From contig AP026128.1 of the NCBI GenBank assembly GCA_030295235.1, forward strand, positions 1,116,001-1,180,000: a DNA stretch of 64,000 bases, in the 5' to 3' direction. Position 1 is the stretch's first letter. Every line of letters begins with the position of its first letter. Source of the stretch: Fistulifera solaris. Taxonomy: Eukaryota > Bacillariophyta > Bacillariophyceae > Naviculales > Stauroneidaceae. Made by a program: the position numbers and the translations under genes. Positions 31,437 to 43,079 of this stretch are shown here, piece by piece. The notes below the pieces were generated by a model that made no database searches, was not told the DNA's origin, and saw only the letters and a program-made list of their open reading frames with translations.

Positions 31437-32042
31437 GTTGTATTTGTGAAACGATCCATTCTAATGTTTATGTGAATGCAAAATAACAGCAATGCGAAAT
31501 ACTGCATGCGACGTATAATTCGTGACAGAAATACAGTCATTCGTGGAAAAGTTGAGATACAATTTGGCCAATAGTAAACGAGGACGACAAGGATCCGCGA
31601 GCAATAGGTATTGGCATTTTATGAATGAGTCGCGCAATGAAACGCAGCTGATCATAAATCTCTTGCTATAAAGATGGATGGAACTCGCCAAGTTAGTGTG
31701 ACAAACGGAATTTATAAAGAGCAATCTCGCTCGGAATATTAGTTATTCGTGACTGAACTGTAGTCACGAGAAAAAAGTAATCTACACATCAGCGCTATAG
31801 AAGTGACTGAGCGGTAACCAAACTTGTTTTGTAAATAGATCTTGCCCAGGGAAAGCAACGAGTGGCTCAAAAGAGACCGTTGCGTGCGGGCCGGAGGAAA
31901 TGAAAATGAAAAATGCAACAACATAACAAAGACAAAATTGCCTTTAATTGTCAAGGAGTAGAGTGAAAAGAAAGTGAATTGTTCTTTTATAGATAAGCAT
32001 TTGAAGAAGACTCATTCTAGCGTTAATAAGACGAGCGCAAGC
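31437..32042. other. Divergent intergenic region between MsrA and GlyRS
   Basis: These 600 bases hold no supported gene. Around 31748-31768 is an inverted repeat of the form CGTGACTGAACTGTAGTCACG. It resembles the TGACTGCATTTCAGTCA dyad that is part of the dispersed satellite core. Confidence 0.5.
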
Positions 32043-34238
32043 ATGACGCAAGAAGACAACAAACAAGAACTGCAAGATCGTTTAGACGCGTTGAATGCCC
32101 AAATTACCAAACAGGGCTCGCATGTCCGACAACTCAAGAAAGATGGAATTGCGGATGCCATCGGAGAAGCAGTAGAGCAGCTGCAAGCTCTGAAACTGGA
32201 AGCTGCGACTCTGCAGGATAAACTACAAGCCGGCGAAACGCAATTCAATCGCAAGTCATTCGATGATTTGATTTTGCGAAAAATGTTTGTCATTCCAAGT
32301 TTCGAAATTCATGGTGGTGTGAAAGGTCTCTTTGACTTGGGTCCTCCAGCGTGTGCTCTCAAGGTACGTTTATGATTCAGACGCTGTTGTAGCAACTATC
32401 TATATGTTCTCATGCGTACACTATTCTTTTGCGTAATAGGCCGCCATGATTGACATGTGGCGCAAACACTTTGTTCTGGCCGAGAATATGCTCGAAATGG
32501 AGTGCACTTGTTTGACTCCTCAAGTCGTTCTCAAAACAAGTGGTCACGTGGATCGATTCACGGATCTCATGGTGAAAGATCCGGCAACCGGCGAGTGTTT
32601 CCGTGCCGATAAGTTGTTGGAGGATGCGATTGACGATCTGATCGAAAAGAACCCCACTATGCCGAATGCCGAAAAGGAAGAACACTTGAAAATACAACGA
32701 CAAGCCGATGCTTTCTCGCCTACTGAACTGGACGAGCTTTTGGTTAAATACAATTGCAAGGGACCTTCGGGTGAAGCGTACTCTCCTTCATTCCCCTTCA
32801 ATCTCATGTTCCAAACCAGCATCGGACCGGAAGGTACGGCGGTAGGATACTGCGACCCGAAACAGCTCAGGGTCTTTTTGTGAACTTTCGTCGATTGTTG
32901 GATTTGAATGCCGGCAAGACACCGTTTGCGGCGGCACAAATTGGTTTGGGATTCCGTAACGAAATTGCTCCACGCTCGGGACTCTTGCGCGTGCGGGAAT
33001 TTTGCATGGGCGAGATTGAACACTTTGTCAACCCGAATGACAAGTCGCACCCGAATTTTGCGTCCGTGGCTGGCAAAGAACTCGTCTTGTTTGGTCGTGA
33101 CGATCAGCTGGGATCGGGTAAAACCAAGACGGTAGCCATTGGAGAAGCTGTTAAAAGTGGCTTGGTAAACAATGAAACCTTGGGTTATTTCATGGCACGA
33201 ACGCAACTTTATATGGAAAAGATTGGTATGGATCCCAAGCGTTTGCGTTTCCGTCAGCATTTGACGACCGAAATGGCGCACTATGCTACGGATTGTTGGG
33301 ACTTGGAGATTCAGTCGAGCTATGGTTGGGTCGAGTGCGTGGGTCATGCCGACCGCGCGTGCTACGATCTAGAGGTGCACAGTAAAGCGACTAAGACTCC
33401 CATGGTGGCTACCGAAAAAGTGGATCCACCGGTCGGAATTGAATATGCCAAGATCAAGTTTGATCGTAAGTTACTCGGCCAAGCATTTAAGCAAGACCAA
33501 CGTATCGTTTCGGGACTTTTGGATGGACTAGCTGAAGATTGGAAGAATTTTGAACCGATTGCCACGGCACTAGATACCGATGGTAAGACGACCGTGGATG
33601 GCTTTGAGATTACTAAGGAAATGGTCTCGTGGACCAAATCTTCCAAGAAAGTTCACGAAGTGAAATTTACCCCATCTGTAATCGAACCCTCATTTGGCAT
33701 GGGCCGAATCTTGTACTCCTTGCTAGAACATTCCTTCTACACGCGCGAAGGAGATGAGCAACGCACGGTGATGCGATTCAATCCGCAAGTAGCCCCTCAA
33801 AAATGTGCTGTGTTCCCGATCAGCAGCAACGCCGAGTGCAATGCGGTTGTTGACGAAATTGCCGCTGATCTTATGGACAGTGACCTCGCTACACGCGTCG
33901 ACAAGTCGTCCGCCGCTTTGGGTAGACGATATGCGCGCACGGATGAATTGGGTGTCCCTTTCGCTGTTACTGTTGACTTTGAAACACTTAAAGATAACAC
34001 AGTCACTCTTCGAGAGCGCGATTCCATGAAGCAGGTGCGCTTGCCGAAGTCTGAAATCACGCCTTTATTGATGCGTATTGTACATGGCAAACTCAACTGG
34101 GATGCAGTCACAAAGAAGTATCCTTTGGTACAAGTGGATGAAGGTGACGGAGTCGTCGCTGAAAGCACCGAGAAAGGACCAACCGTTGTGGAAACAACAT
34201 CTCGTGGACGATTCCGACGACCGGCCCCTCAAAACTAA
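32043..34238 (+). CDS. GARS: Glycyl-tRNA synthetase, eukaryotic (alpha2) type
   Basis: The ATG at 32043 leads a WHEP-like helical hairpin (QDRLDALNAQITKQGSHVRQ). A 76-nt intron (32364-32439, GTACGT...TAG) splits CALK from AAMIDMWRKHFV. One T is missing near 32849; restoring it gives GYLRPETAQGLFVNFRRLLD, a class II motif signature, and the frame then runs to 34238. Motif 1 (KMFVIPSFEIHGGVKGLFDLG), the RFTDLMV strand, motif 2 (GLGFRNEIAPRSGLLRVREF) and motif 3 (PSFGMGRILYSLLEHSFY) are all present, followed by the anticodon-binding domain. The repaired length is about 706 residues. This is the single-chain synthetase charging tRNA-Gly. No targeting peptide is visible from this start. Because it is essential, the break is almost certainly technical. 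Confidence 0.93.
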
Positions 34239-34300
34239 CAAAACGATAACGTGTTTACGTTGCTATAGTAACAATGGGTTTTCCTAGGTCAAAAATTGTA

Positions 34301-36628
34301 CTACTTGAGAGACTTTAATGCTGAAACAATCCTTTCACACACCTGAATGCAATAATCTCTCGATGCCGTTGTTGGCGAGACCATGGCACAAATAATATTA
34401 TCGTGTCGAATTACATTCAAACCACCTCGACGCAGCAAAGCAACCGCCATGTTGGTTCTTTTATACTCATCGTCGTACGGTTCGATTAGAGCTACCTTCA
34501 TCACGCTCCCAAACGTAGCAACACTCTCGACATGAGGTAAAAGTGAAATTTCAGATACCTGTTTCTCATCAAACGCCATAAAAGAGCCCTGATCGTTTTG
34601 GATGATGGCTTTACAAGCTTCTAGCTCGTGAACAGTTCGAACAAACTCATCTGGCTGTGCTGCATTGAGGTGTCCGAACAGCAACGCTTCGCCTGATTCG
34701 TCACCAAGAAACGTTTCAAAAACTTCGTTTGTTGTTGCAATAGTAGAAGGTGCACCGCCCGTTCCACCGCCATAGCAAACAATATCTGCTTTCACCTGAA
34801 GCAATCTTTCAGCATTCAGTATTCCAAAGCGATACATTCCCGACATTCTTTCATCAAAGATAACAGGGACTCCTCTCGACGTGGCCACATCGACCAAAGC
34901 GCGCTGCCATAACGGGTCGACAAAATTGCAGTCTAGACCAGCCATGACTGGTTCTAGTATAGCTCCGCCAATCTTTCGGTTGACGCCACTGTGTTCGTAG
35001 ACCAACAACTGCATTTCAATCATCTCTTTGTACTGCGAGTGCAGCTTCCGATGCGAAATGAGTCGTGTGCTGATATCCATAACAGAGGGAATACTCTCGA
35101 ATTCAAACTCAGTTTCAATCTGATATGATTCAGGTATAGAAACTTTCAATGTTCCGTACTTATACGCCCACGTCGGCGTCTCAAACAATAGACTTTTAGA
35201 CGAATACCAAGGATGCTGGTCTTCCACAAATGTTTGACGAGGTCCTGCTACATTGAGTGCACCTAGCGTATCGCCATGGTAGCACCCTTCTTGCCCAGCT
35301 ACCGCCCAATCATATTTTTGCGGATCAGAAACATCCTTCCGGCGATGATATGTCCGTAGTGCCATGTACAGCGCCGCTTCAACATGATTACCTGCGGCAT
35401 ATAAGACCTTATCCGCACCAAGTGTTTGAGCCAATGTCAAGCTAGGCGAGGTAACAACCGGATTCAAATCAAGACGCCCGTAGCGACCGAGTGCTGCCGT
35501 GGTCGCAAGATTTTGTGTTGAATCTGCATGGCCTAATATTGTGGAAACAACGCTCATATCGTCAGATTGAACGCATTCAAGCTTGGCTCCTCCTTCGCTA
35601 AATTCCAAAAGATGGTGCCGATTCTTCGTTGCGCTGTTCACGATGGCGACCTCGCTCTGCTTTGTATTCTTGTGCTGTATGTTAGGATACCATAGGACGC
35701 TGCTAGCGTCTTTGGGCATAGATCGCCAGTCGTGCACTTGTCCTTCGTGCCAGTTCTGCAGATAATCATCCAATTGTGAAAATTGTTTGCTGGTGGATTC
35801 GTACCACTCGAAGAGAGGTACTTCTGGATCTTCAGGAATGGGAGGCAACGAAATAATAGACTGCGATGGCACATGAAACAACCTTTCTCCGGTACCCGAT
35901 CGAAACGGCAATGCCTTTCGTTCCGCTAAAGCTCGAATAGCGGACACATTGTCATAACCATTTTCCAAAAGAACTAAAGCAGCAACATCATATCCACGGG
36001 CAATCACTACCTCCAGAGCCGCCAAGGTAGCACTGATCCCACCCAGACGACCATCACCTACTAGAACAACGGGGGCTACTCCAGCTAACTCTTGATACAA
36101 ATCGGCTTGAGGGATCCAGCCCCACTGATTCTCTGTCAATGCATGACGAGGTGTGCAATTTTCCGGTGACGCGGAAGCTGGACTCAAAGCTCCCCCAGCT
36201 GTCTCAATGTACGATGTGAGATGATCATATTGTTGCTGTTGCTGCTGTAGGGCTTCCGTCAAAGCCGAGAGTATCTGTTCATCACCGACTGGTTTGTTTT
36301 CTAGAGTGCAAGCCGTGTGAGGCGACGCGGGTGTATCCCACGAAAAGAGCGTTTGAGCCGTCAATTGACTTTTGTGCTTCACATGGCGCTCCACAAAATC
36401 CTGATCACTTCCTCCACATTGCAGCGGTTTGATGTAATGCACTGGGCGTTGCTTCGAACTAGCCTGAACGAGCCCCGCCGAAATCACTGTTTTGCCGACA
36501 TCTGTATTCGCCCCAAAGATTATGTTCGTCCTCTGTTTCGGGGTTATTCGCCACCTCGACGAAGGAGCAACAGACGAGAAGAGCCGCTTTTGGAACAAAG
36601 AAGCGCGATAAACGAGAGCTGGACTCAT
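34301..36628 (-). CDS. BIO3-BIO1: Bifunctional biotin synthesis protein: dethiobiotin synthetase plus DAPA aminotransferase-like domain
   Basis: The ATG at 36628 gives a mitochondrial-like leader (MSPALVYRASLFQKRLFSS) and 775 residues in one unbroken frame. The N-terminal dethiobiotin synthetase half is complete: P-loop FGANTDVGKT (about residues 38-47), HYIKPLQCG, ETAGGALSP, and VVLVGDGRLGGISATLAA. The C-terminal half follows BIO1/BioA, with GCYHGDTLGALNVAGP, GGAILEPVM and VIFDERMSG (the PLP-contacting Asp). However, where BioA has a Lys that binds PLP (the K in AKxLTGG), this protein reads DIVCYGGGTGGAP (near 34755-34790) with no Lys and one residue fewer. The downstream GHSYSAHAMGCA block is also replaced. 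The fusion and order match plant and fungal BIO3-BIO1; the aminotransferase half may be inactive. Confidence 0.88.
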   Translation of the reverse strand: MSPALVYRASLFQKRLFSSVAPSSRWRITPKQRTNIIFGANTDVGKTVISAGLVQASSKQRPVHYIKPLQCGGSDQDFVERHVKHKSQLTAQTLFSWDTPASPHTACTLENKPVGDEQILSALTEALQQQQQQYDHLTSYIETAGGALSPASASPENCTPRHALTENQWGWIPQADLYQELAGVAPVVLVGDGRLGGISATLAALEVVIARGYDVAALVLLENGYDNVSAIRALAERKALPFRSGTGERLFHVPSQSIISLPPIPEDPEVPLFEWYESTSKQFSQLDDYLQNWHEGQVHDWRSMPKDASSVLWYPNIQHKNTKQSEVAIVNSATKNRHHLLEFSEGGAKLECVQSDDMSVVSTILGHADSTQNLATTAALGRYGRLDLNPVVTSPSLTLAQTLGADKVLYAAGNHVEAALYMALRTYHRRKDVSDPQKYDWAVAGQEGCYHGDTLGALNVAGPRQTFVEDQHPWYSSKSLLFETPTWAYKYGTLKVSIPESYQIETEFEFESIPSVMDISTRLISHRKLHSQYKEMIEMQLLVYEHSGVNRKIGGAILEPVMAGLDCNFVDPLWQRALVDVATSRGVPVIFDERMSGMYRFGILNAERLLQVKADIVCYGGGTGGAPSTIATTNEVFETFLGDESGEALLFGHLNAAQPDEFVRTVHELEACKAIIQNDQGSFMAFDEKQVSEISLLPHVESVATFGSVMKVALIEPYDDEYKRTNMAVALLRRGGLNVIRHDNIICAMVSPTTASRDYCIQVCERIVSALKSLK

Positions 36629-36727
36629 TGTGCAAGAGGATAATGAATACAATCGAATGCACGTCGTGTTATTGTTGTGCGAAATTTGTGATGGCGCAAA
36701 ATTTTGTGAAACGAAAGGTGCGCGTCG

Positions 36728-36735
36728 CTGACGTC
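36728..36735. promoter_or_regulatory. TGACGTCA (CRE/bZIP-type) palindrome
   Basis: A perfect palindrome sits 100 nt upstream of the biotin gene start, in the divergent region shared with the MGRGQ gene. A TGACTGAAATGCAGTCG dyad lies nearby at about 36954. The regulatory role is inferred. Confidence 0.4.
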
Positions 36736-37149
36736 ATCGGCCAGTCACCCATGCGTCGGTTCACGATTGCGAGAAGGAATAATCTTTAGAGCCAATGGCC
36801 GTCTGTAGATAAATCATCGAGCAGTGCAAATGCTGCATGCATCTGCATATAATGCGATTTTGATCTTATCACGCCGTAATAAGCGCGCAGAACGGATCGA
36901 AAATATAGTGAGTAACCTTACGGAACACGGAACTTCATTCGAAGTGTTACTCATGACTGAAATGCAGTCGCTTTATAGTAGTTCTTGAAGAGTGAAGTTT
37001 ACTGTACAGGTACTGCCCGCACCGTCACCGCCCGCACCGCCCATGCGAATAACAGCATGAATGCGATCAAGGAAATGTCTAATGAATAGACTACTGTAAT
37101 GAATCAAAGCCGATCACTTCATTTACTCCAGATAATAGTAGTCGAGAAA

Positions 37150-37776
37150 ATGGGAAGAGGCCAGCTTGTTTTCAAAGGCGAGGCGACTAAAAAGGCAAAG
37201 AAAAAGGTGAAACACGATCGCAAACAGGACGCAGACGTCGTCGGAGCAGCTGTGGTGAAAAATCCGCTGCCGAAATATGAACCCGGCGTCGCGAAAGCTA
37301 AGAACGGATCTTCAGTTCCACCTCCTACAATTGAAGATGGAATAGGGCAAATCACGTCGTCTGGAACGGTGATTATGGGGCACGGAACGTCATTTATGAA
37401 TACACTCTCTGTAGGCGACGCTATCTTGGTACAAATCGATGAGAATTCACCGCCAGAGATGCGTGTGATCACCATGTGTCTTTCCAATACTTCCATTAAT
37501 CTTAGCAGCTCTTTCTCACGGAGCTTGACGACACCAACGTCGTTTCAATACATTCGAAAGCCGAAAGTGTCTGGGCAATCACGAGCAGCAAAGACGAAGC
37601 TTGAACAGGACGATCATGAAAGGGCGAGTGGTTTTCAAGGTAGTAATGTTTTGGTGTATCGAGAAAGTACCGAGACTGGTTCCTATCGAATCAAGAAAGA
37701 AACAGTGGCAGGCGATGTGTCTCGTACGCATTTGTTGGAGATGCGAGCGAAGAAGAAGAGCGACAAGTATTGCTAA
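37150..37776 (+). CDS. Basic conserved protein of MGRGQLVFKG type, function unknown
   Basis: The ATG at 37150 is preferred because MGRGQLVFKGE followed by a lysine cluster (KKAKKKVKHDRK) looks like a conserved nuclear-protein N-terminus. An in-frame ATG at 37099 adds 17 residues. The 208-residue product then has a folded middle (TSSGTVIMGHGTSFMNTLSV, GDAILVQIDE, RVITMCLSNTSINLSSSFS), perhaps a small beta barrel. A basic tail follows, ending EMRAKKKSDKYC. The N-terminus and the KKSDKYC end recall small nucleolar-type proteins, but I cannot name the family. It is divergent from the biotin gene. Confidence 0.7.
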   Translation: MGRGQLVFKGEATKKAKKKVKHDRKQDADVVGAAVVKNPLPKYEPGVAKAKNGSSVPPPTIEDGIGQITSSGTVIMGHGTSFMNTLSVGDAILVQIDENSPPEMRVITMCLSNTSINLSSSFSRSLTTPTSFQYIRKPKVSGQSRAAKTKLEQDDHERASGFQGSNVLVYRESTETGSYRIKKETVAGDVSRTHLLEMRAKKKSDKYC

Positions 37777-38204
37777 GATTGCCTTTTGTTATTTAAAAGC
37801 TTTTGGCTTGTAACGAATAACAAAAATACAGCTAAGGAAGTTCAAGGAAGAAATCAAAGAAGCTGATGGGCATTTCGCAAAGATTGCTGCAACAGTCGTA
37901 CTGCCCTTATTTATGTTCGGCGTTTTGAGCCATCCTCCATGCTGTCGCCTCTTACAGAAAAAAACTATGGGTGGTTCCCGCAGCTTATCAGCTTGGGCAT
38001 CGCTGAGACAACCTTATTGTTATTCAGTGTTTGTCGATATAAATACAAAAAACCACCATTTTTAAGTTATTGACAGGTCGCTACTTGGATCGATAACTCA
38101 TTACATTCTTTATTGAAAAGTTCATCATTCCTCGATCATCTAAATATTAAGTTGAATCACCGTGGTCATCTGCAAGTGCACGTTGCAGAATTTTTTTATG
38201 AGAA

Positions 38205-38489
38205 AACATTTCATTCTGTGGTGGTCCAGAAATTCTGGACCAGTTTTTCCAATCCTACCGAAATGCTGTGCAGGTGTCAGAAATTCTCGAGACGGTTTTT
38301 GGATTAAAGCGAATACAGGTGCCAATTCCAGAAAGTCTGGAAACTGTGCTTTGATCGTGACGAGAGTAAGCGCATAATCCAGAAGTTTTGGAAACTGTGT
38401 TTGCTTGTCATACAGAAATTCTGTGGTGGTCCAGAAATTCTGGACCAGTTTTTCCGATCCTATTGAACCGCTGACGAAAACACGCGATG
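38205..38489. repeat. CCAGAA-N-TTCTGG palindrome array 4a
   Basis: This block of about 270 bp holds dyads (GGTCCAGAAATTCTGGACC, TTCCAGAAAGTCTGGAA, ATCCAGAAGTTTTGGAA) in a higher-order unit with ACCGAAATGCTGTGCAGGTG and GACGAGAGTAAGCGCATA spacers. It ends in ACCGCTGACGAAAACACGCG, and the same end sequence closes array 4b near 40790. The two blocks are therefore direct duplicates flanking the satellite. Confidence 0.9.
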
Positions 38490-38490
38490 A

Positions 38491-39255
38491 TGTTACCTAC
38501 AAGTCGTTCGATCGCCCAGTTTCTTTAGCTTTAATTGTCTTTGTTGCAATGAAACAGGCATCAACAGTGTTGTCATTAAACGTCATTATATTTACGTCGA
38601 AGAGCCTTGTGAAACGTTGTCTGTCTTATTTTACTATAGACCCAAAGTGTTGGTTTACGGAGACCACGACTGCATTATTTCAGTTATGAATCAATATTCT
38701 TTCGAGCAAATAATGTTACCTACAAGTCGTTCGATCGCCCAGTTTCTTTAGCTTTAATTGTCAATGTTGCAATGAAACAGGCTTCAACAGTGTTGTCATT
38801 ATACGTCATTATATTTACGTCGAAGAGCCTTGTGAAACGTTGTCTGTCTTATTTTACTATAGACCCAAAGTGTTCGTTTACGGAGACCACGACTGCATTT
38901 CAGTCCTGAATCAATATTCTTTCGAGCAAATGATGTTACCTATCTACAAGTCGTTCGATCGCCCAGTTTTTTTTCTTTAATTGTCATTGTTGCAATGAAA
39001 CAGGCATCAACAGTGTTGTCTTTATACGTCATTATTTTTACGTCGAAGAGCCTTGCGAAACGTTGTCTGCTTTGTTTTACTATAGACCCAAAGTGTTGGT
39101 TTACGGAGACCACGACTGCATTTCAGTCATGAATCAATATTCCTTCGAGCAAATGATGTTACCTATCTACAAGTCGTTCGATCGCCCAGTTTTTTTAGCT
39201 TTAATTGTCATTGTTGCAATGAAACAGGCATCAACAGTGTTGTCATTATACGTCA
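38491..39255. repeat. Tandem satellite of about 222 bp, three full units and a partial fourth
   Basis: Units begin TGTTACCTACAAGTCGTTCG at 38491, 38714, 38934 and 39157 (steps of 223, 220 and 223 nt). Each contains GTCGAAGAGCCTTG, TTTACTATAGACCCAAAGTG, GACTGCATTTCAGTCATGAA and a TCGAGCAAATGATG joint. The fourth unit is interrupted at CATTATACGTCA near 39255 and resumes as TATATTTACG near 39838. Short open frames here are repeat-derived. Confidence 0.93.
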
Positions 39256-39837
<582 letters not shown>

Positions 39838-39867
39838 ATATTTACGTTTTACGTCGAAGAGCCTTAT

Positions 39868-40790
39868 ATGCCAGAAGTTCTGGAAACTGTGTTTGCTTGT
39901 CATACAGAAATTCTGTGGTGGTCCAGAAATTCTGGACCAGTTTTTCCGATCATACCGAAATGCTGTGCAGGTGTCAGAAATTCTCGAGACGGTTTTTGGA
40001 TTAAAACGAATACATGTGCCAATTCCAGAAAGTCTGGAAACTGTGCATTCTTCATGACGAGAGTAAGCGCATATTCCAGAAGTTCTGGAAACTGTGTTTG
40101 CTTGTCATACAGAAATTCTGGACCAGTTTTTCCGATCCTACCGAAATGCTGTGCAGGTGTCAGAAATTCTCGAGACGGTTTTTGGATTAAAACGAATACA
40201 TGTGCCAATTCCAGAAAGTCTGGAAACTGTGCTTTCTTCATGACGAGAGTAAGCGCATATTTCAGAAGTTCTGGTAAATGTGTTTGCTTTTCAAACAGAA
40301 ATTCTGTGGTGGTCCAGAAAATCTGGACCAATTTTTTCGATCCTACCGAAATGCTGTGCAGGTGTCAGAAATTCTCGAGGAGTGAGTCGGTTTTTGGATT
40401 AATACGAATACATGTAACTATTCCAGAAAGTCTGAAAACTGTGCTTTAATTGTGACGAAAGAAAGCGCATATTCCAGAAGTTCTGGAAACTGTGTTTGCT
40501 TGTCATACAGAAATTCTGTGGTGGTCCAGAAATTCTGGACCAGTTTGTCCGATCGTACCGAAATGCTGTGCAGGTGTCAGAAATTCTGGAGACGGTTTAT
40601 GGATTAAAGCGAATACAGGTGCCACTTCCAGAAAGTCTGGAAACTGTGCTTTAATTGTGACGAGAGTAAGCGCATAATCCAGAAGTTCTGGAAACAGTGT
40701 TTGCTTGTCATACAGAAATTCTGTGGTTCTCCAGAAATTCTGGACCAGTTTTTCCGATCCTATTGAACCGCTGACGAAAACACGCGATGA
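39868..40790. repeat. CCAGAA-N-TTCTGG palindrome array 4b (about 205-bp higher-order unit)
   Basis: About four higher-order units each carry three or four dyads: ACAGAAATTCTGT-GGTGGTCCAGAAATTCTGGACC, TTCCAGAAAGTCTGGAA and TTCCAGAAGTTCTGGAA. Between them lie ACCGAAATGCTGTGCAGGTG and GACGAGAGTAAGCGCATA. It ends with the ACCGCTGACGAAAACACGCG joint shared with block 4a. The last dyad (40731-40743) lies 172 nt before the first ATG of the Hikeshi gene. Confidence 0.93.
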
Positions 40791-40915
40791 TAACGATGTA
40801 TTTTTTGATTGATGAATATTCGTTTATATTGATGCTAAAGCATTGAAGCAATTCCTGCTCTATTTATATATTCATTTCTTTTCCTTGTAGCTTCTGTGGT
40901 TCTGTCTTCCTGTTG

Positions 40916-41622
40916 ATGAATTTCTCATTAATTCAGCCTTCGCAATCACATCCTACGAAGGCGGAGATCATGGAAAGAGTTCATTTCCCAGCGCAACAGT
41001 TAGCGCTCACATCATCTTCACAAGGCCCTCCGCTGTTTGGGGTAGTCATTTCAGGTTTACCTGTACGAACTGACTTTGTTCAAGTTGACTCGAATAAATA
41101 TGCATGTCGTTTAACGTGCCCCGGTGACATCACAATCCCATTGACATCCGTCACAGAGCTTGTTATTTTCCTATTTCAACCGCTGCCGCCCCAGCAAGGT
41201 ATACTATGCTACTGGCAAATGGTGGCGACGACTGGTCAACAGCAAGAAGCAACGGGCTTTGAATTACTGGGCTCACTAACACCCAACAATCCATCAAAAA
41301 TTTTTCACACGGGATGGGGCGAACACGAACAAATGGTGCAAGTCTCTTCATCCAATACACCCGTAATTCTTACCTTGGGTTTGTCGGTGGAACCAATGGA
41401 CACGATCCAGAACGTACAACAAAATAGCAGGGAATCGCACCGACTGTTTGTCGCGCAAAAATAGCGGCCGATTTGTATCGATTTCTACAAAGTTTTGATA
41501 CGGGATCGGCTGGATCGGGTCAAATGGTGGTCCCAAAGAATGTTTTTGATCTTTGGTATCAGAGGTTTGAAAGTAGACTGAAGAGGAATCCCAACTTCTT
41601 TCTGAAGTCGGAAGAAAATTAG
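40916..41622 (+). CDS. Hikeshi / OPI10 family protein
   Basis: The core begins PLFGVVISGLPVRTDFVQVD, the hallmark start of the Hikeshi fold. It continues with ITELVIF-like strands, FELLGSLTPNNPSKIF and ILTLGLSVEPMD. One A is missing in the run near 41457; restoring it joins FVAQK to IAADLYRFLQSF and the C-terminal MVVPKNVFDLWYQRFE and RNPNFFLKSEEN. Hikeshi binds Hsp70 and FG-nucleoporins and carries Hsp70 into the nucleus during heat stress. Relative to animal Hikeshi there is an N-terminal extension of 23-41 residues (ATG at 40916 or 40970), so the start is uncertain. The repaired length is about 235 residues. The very large palindrome array upstream is notable for a heat-stress gene. TACGGAGTA lies 62 nt after the stop. 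Confidence 0.85.
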
Positions 41623-41684
41623 TTATTCGGTTAGAGAAGAGATGCTTTTTGAACGGCTTTAGCGCTGAAAAGGCGAATACAGGG

Positions 41685-41693
41685 TACGGAGTA
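41685..41693 (+). promoter_or_regulatory. TACGGAGTA nonamer in 3' flank of Hikeshi
   Basis: In sense orientation, 62 nt after the repaired stop at 41622. Confidence 0.35.
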
Positions 41694-41940
41694 TTTCGTT
41701 TCAAAATGGATTTAGGATAAATAAGCGTAGGTAATAATTTAGAGTGTAGATTTACAATTGATGAACAACTTTAGTACGTAGTACAGGCTAGGCCTACTTT
41801 GTATAGTTCGAAGCTGATTTCTCTGGTTAGTTTTATATGACTATGAACAAAGTGATATAAATATTGTTCCAGGTAGTTGTTCCTGAAAAACTTCCAGATC
41901 AAATTGATATGCGGCGGTATGCAGAATAAAGGATAGTGCT

Positions 41941-42417
41941 TTATCCAAAGATAGATAATCGTTTGCGTAGACGGCTGAATTTAGAGACCTTCACCGGAGC
42001 AGCGGCCTGTTCCGACCGAGGAAGAGTTCCTACCGTGTCAACCGACTTGCTGTCGGTAGAGCCCTCCGACGGAACAGCAGGCGGGACACCTCCGCCATTG
42101 CGGAATTGATTCATTATTTCCGCTGCTTGCAAGTTCTTCACCATCTCCGCCTCGGCTCCTCCATTCTCAGCAGCCGAAACAAGAGAGTATTTTGTCACCG
42201 AGCATCGTCGCTTGGGTGTCCGGCGTTTGGGAGCAATCTCTTCAGCAACAGTATCTTGCTCGTAGCCCATGTCTTCAATTGGAGCCGATTCATCCGGCTC
42301 TGCATCTCCATATCCATACACGTCCCCGGCGTCATCTCCGTACCCGTAGTCCATGTTCTGATCGTCGTAGCTATACGGTTGATCGTCATCATACGCATAA
42401 TCTTCATAGTCCGTCAT
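41941..42417 (-). CDS. Tyr/Asp/Gly-rich protein with RRCSVTKYSL domain, copy A
   Basis: This is a 158-residue frame from the ATG at 42417. The N-terminal 60 residues are almost only Y, D, G, E and Q (YAYDDDQPYSYDDQN, YGYGDDAGDVYGYGD). A KRRTPKRRCSVTKYSL segment follows, then a helix EAEMVKNLQAAEIMNQFRNG, and a Ser/Pro tail ending FSRLRKRLSIFG. Copy B at 47.4 kb has the same order and the same core, so the two are paralogues. The RRCSVTKYSL piece has basophilic-kinase sites. The acidic, tyrosine-rich start and basic end suggest a disordered interaction protein. There is no signal peptide. The family is unknown to me. Confidence 0.8.
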   Translation of the reverse strand: MTDYEDYAYDDDQPYSYDDQNMDYGYGDDAGDVYGYGDAEPDESAPIEDMGYEQDTVAEEIAPKRRTPKRRCSVTKYSLVSAAENGGAEAEMVKNLQAAEIMNQFRNGGGVPPAVPSEGSTDSKSVDTVGTLPRSEQAAAPVKVSKFSRLRKRLSIFG

Positions 42418-43079
42418 GGTGATTCTTATTTGGATTGTTTTGTTGTTGCGGAACTATGCGAGGTGGTGAATAATTTGCTTCCGTCGATCGATCTTCCTCT
42501 TTCCTGCGGTCATTTCGCTCGGCGTTTCATGACTAAACAAAGCTCGAAGGGCCTGCAGGCTTATTAAAAATATATAATGACGTACAGAATGAACTATACA
42601 CCTGAGGTTCTATGACTCTCAGGCGGGATTTCTGTACTAAATGCCTGCTCTCTCGGCAGAATTATGACCAATTTGCTCTGGGGCAATACTTTCTGTTAGT
42701 GGAGAAGAATTTTTTCGTGAACGGACAAACAATGACAGTTTTTCAGCGGTTTGATCTCGTAATGTCGCGTCACCAACTGCGAGAGAGCACGGTTTAGCCG
42801 TTATTTTTAACGGGCTCTTGCACCGTGCCACGAGGCCGACGTCTGATGTGGGAGTTTTTCGCCCTTTGATAAGTAGGGATACAGTAACTGAATAGAGTAC
42901 GTCCACCTCGTTCGATGATGTCATGATGATGTGGTACAAAATTCTCAAAAAGGTTCAAAATTCAAAAATAAGGTGGATCTTCAATCCCTATCTCTATTCC
43001 AGCTGAAGAAACGAGAGGAACATTTTTCTATTTCTAGACTAGGTCTCTAGTCTAGAGGGGTCTAGAGCCAACAAAAGGA

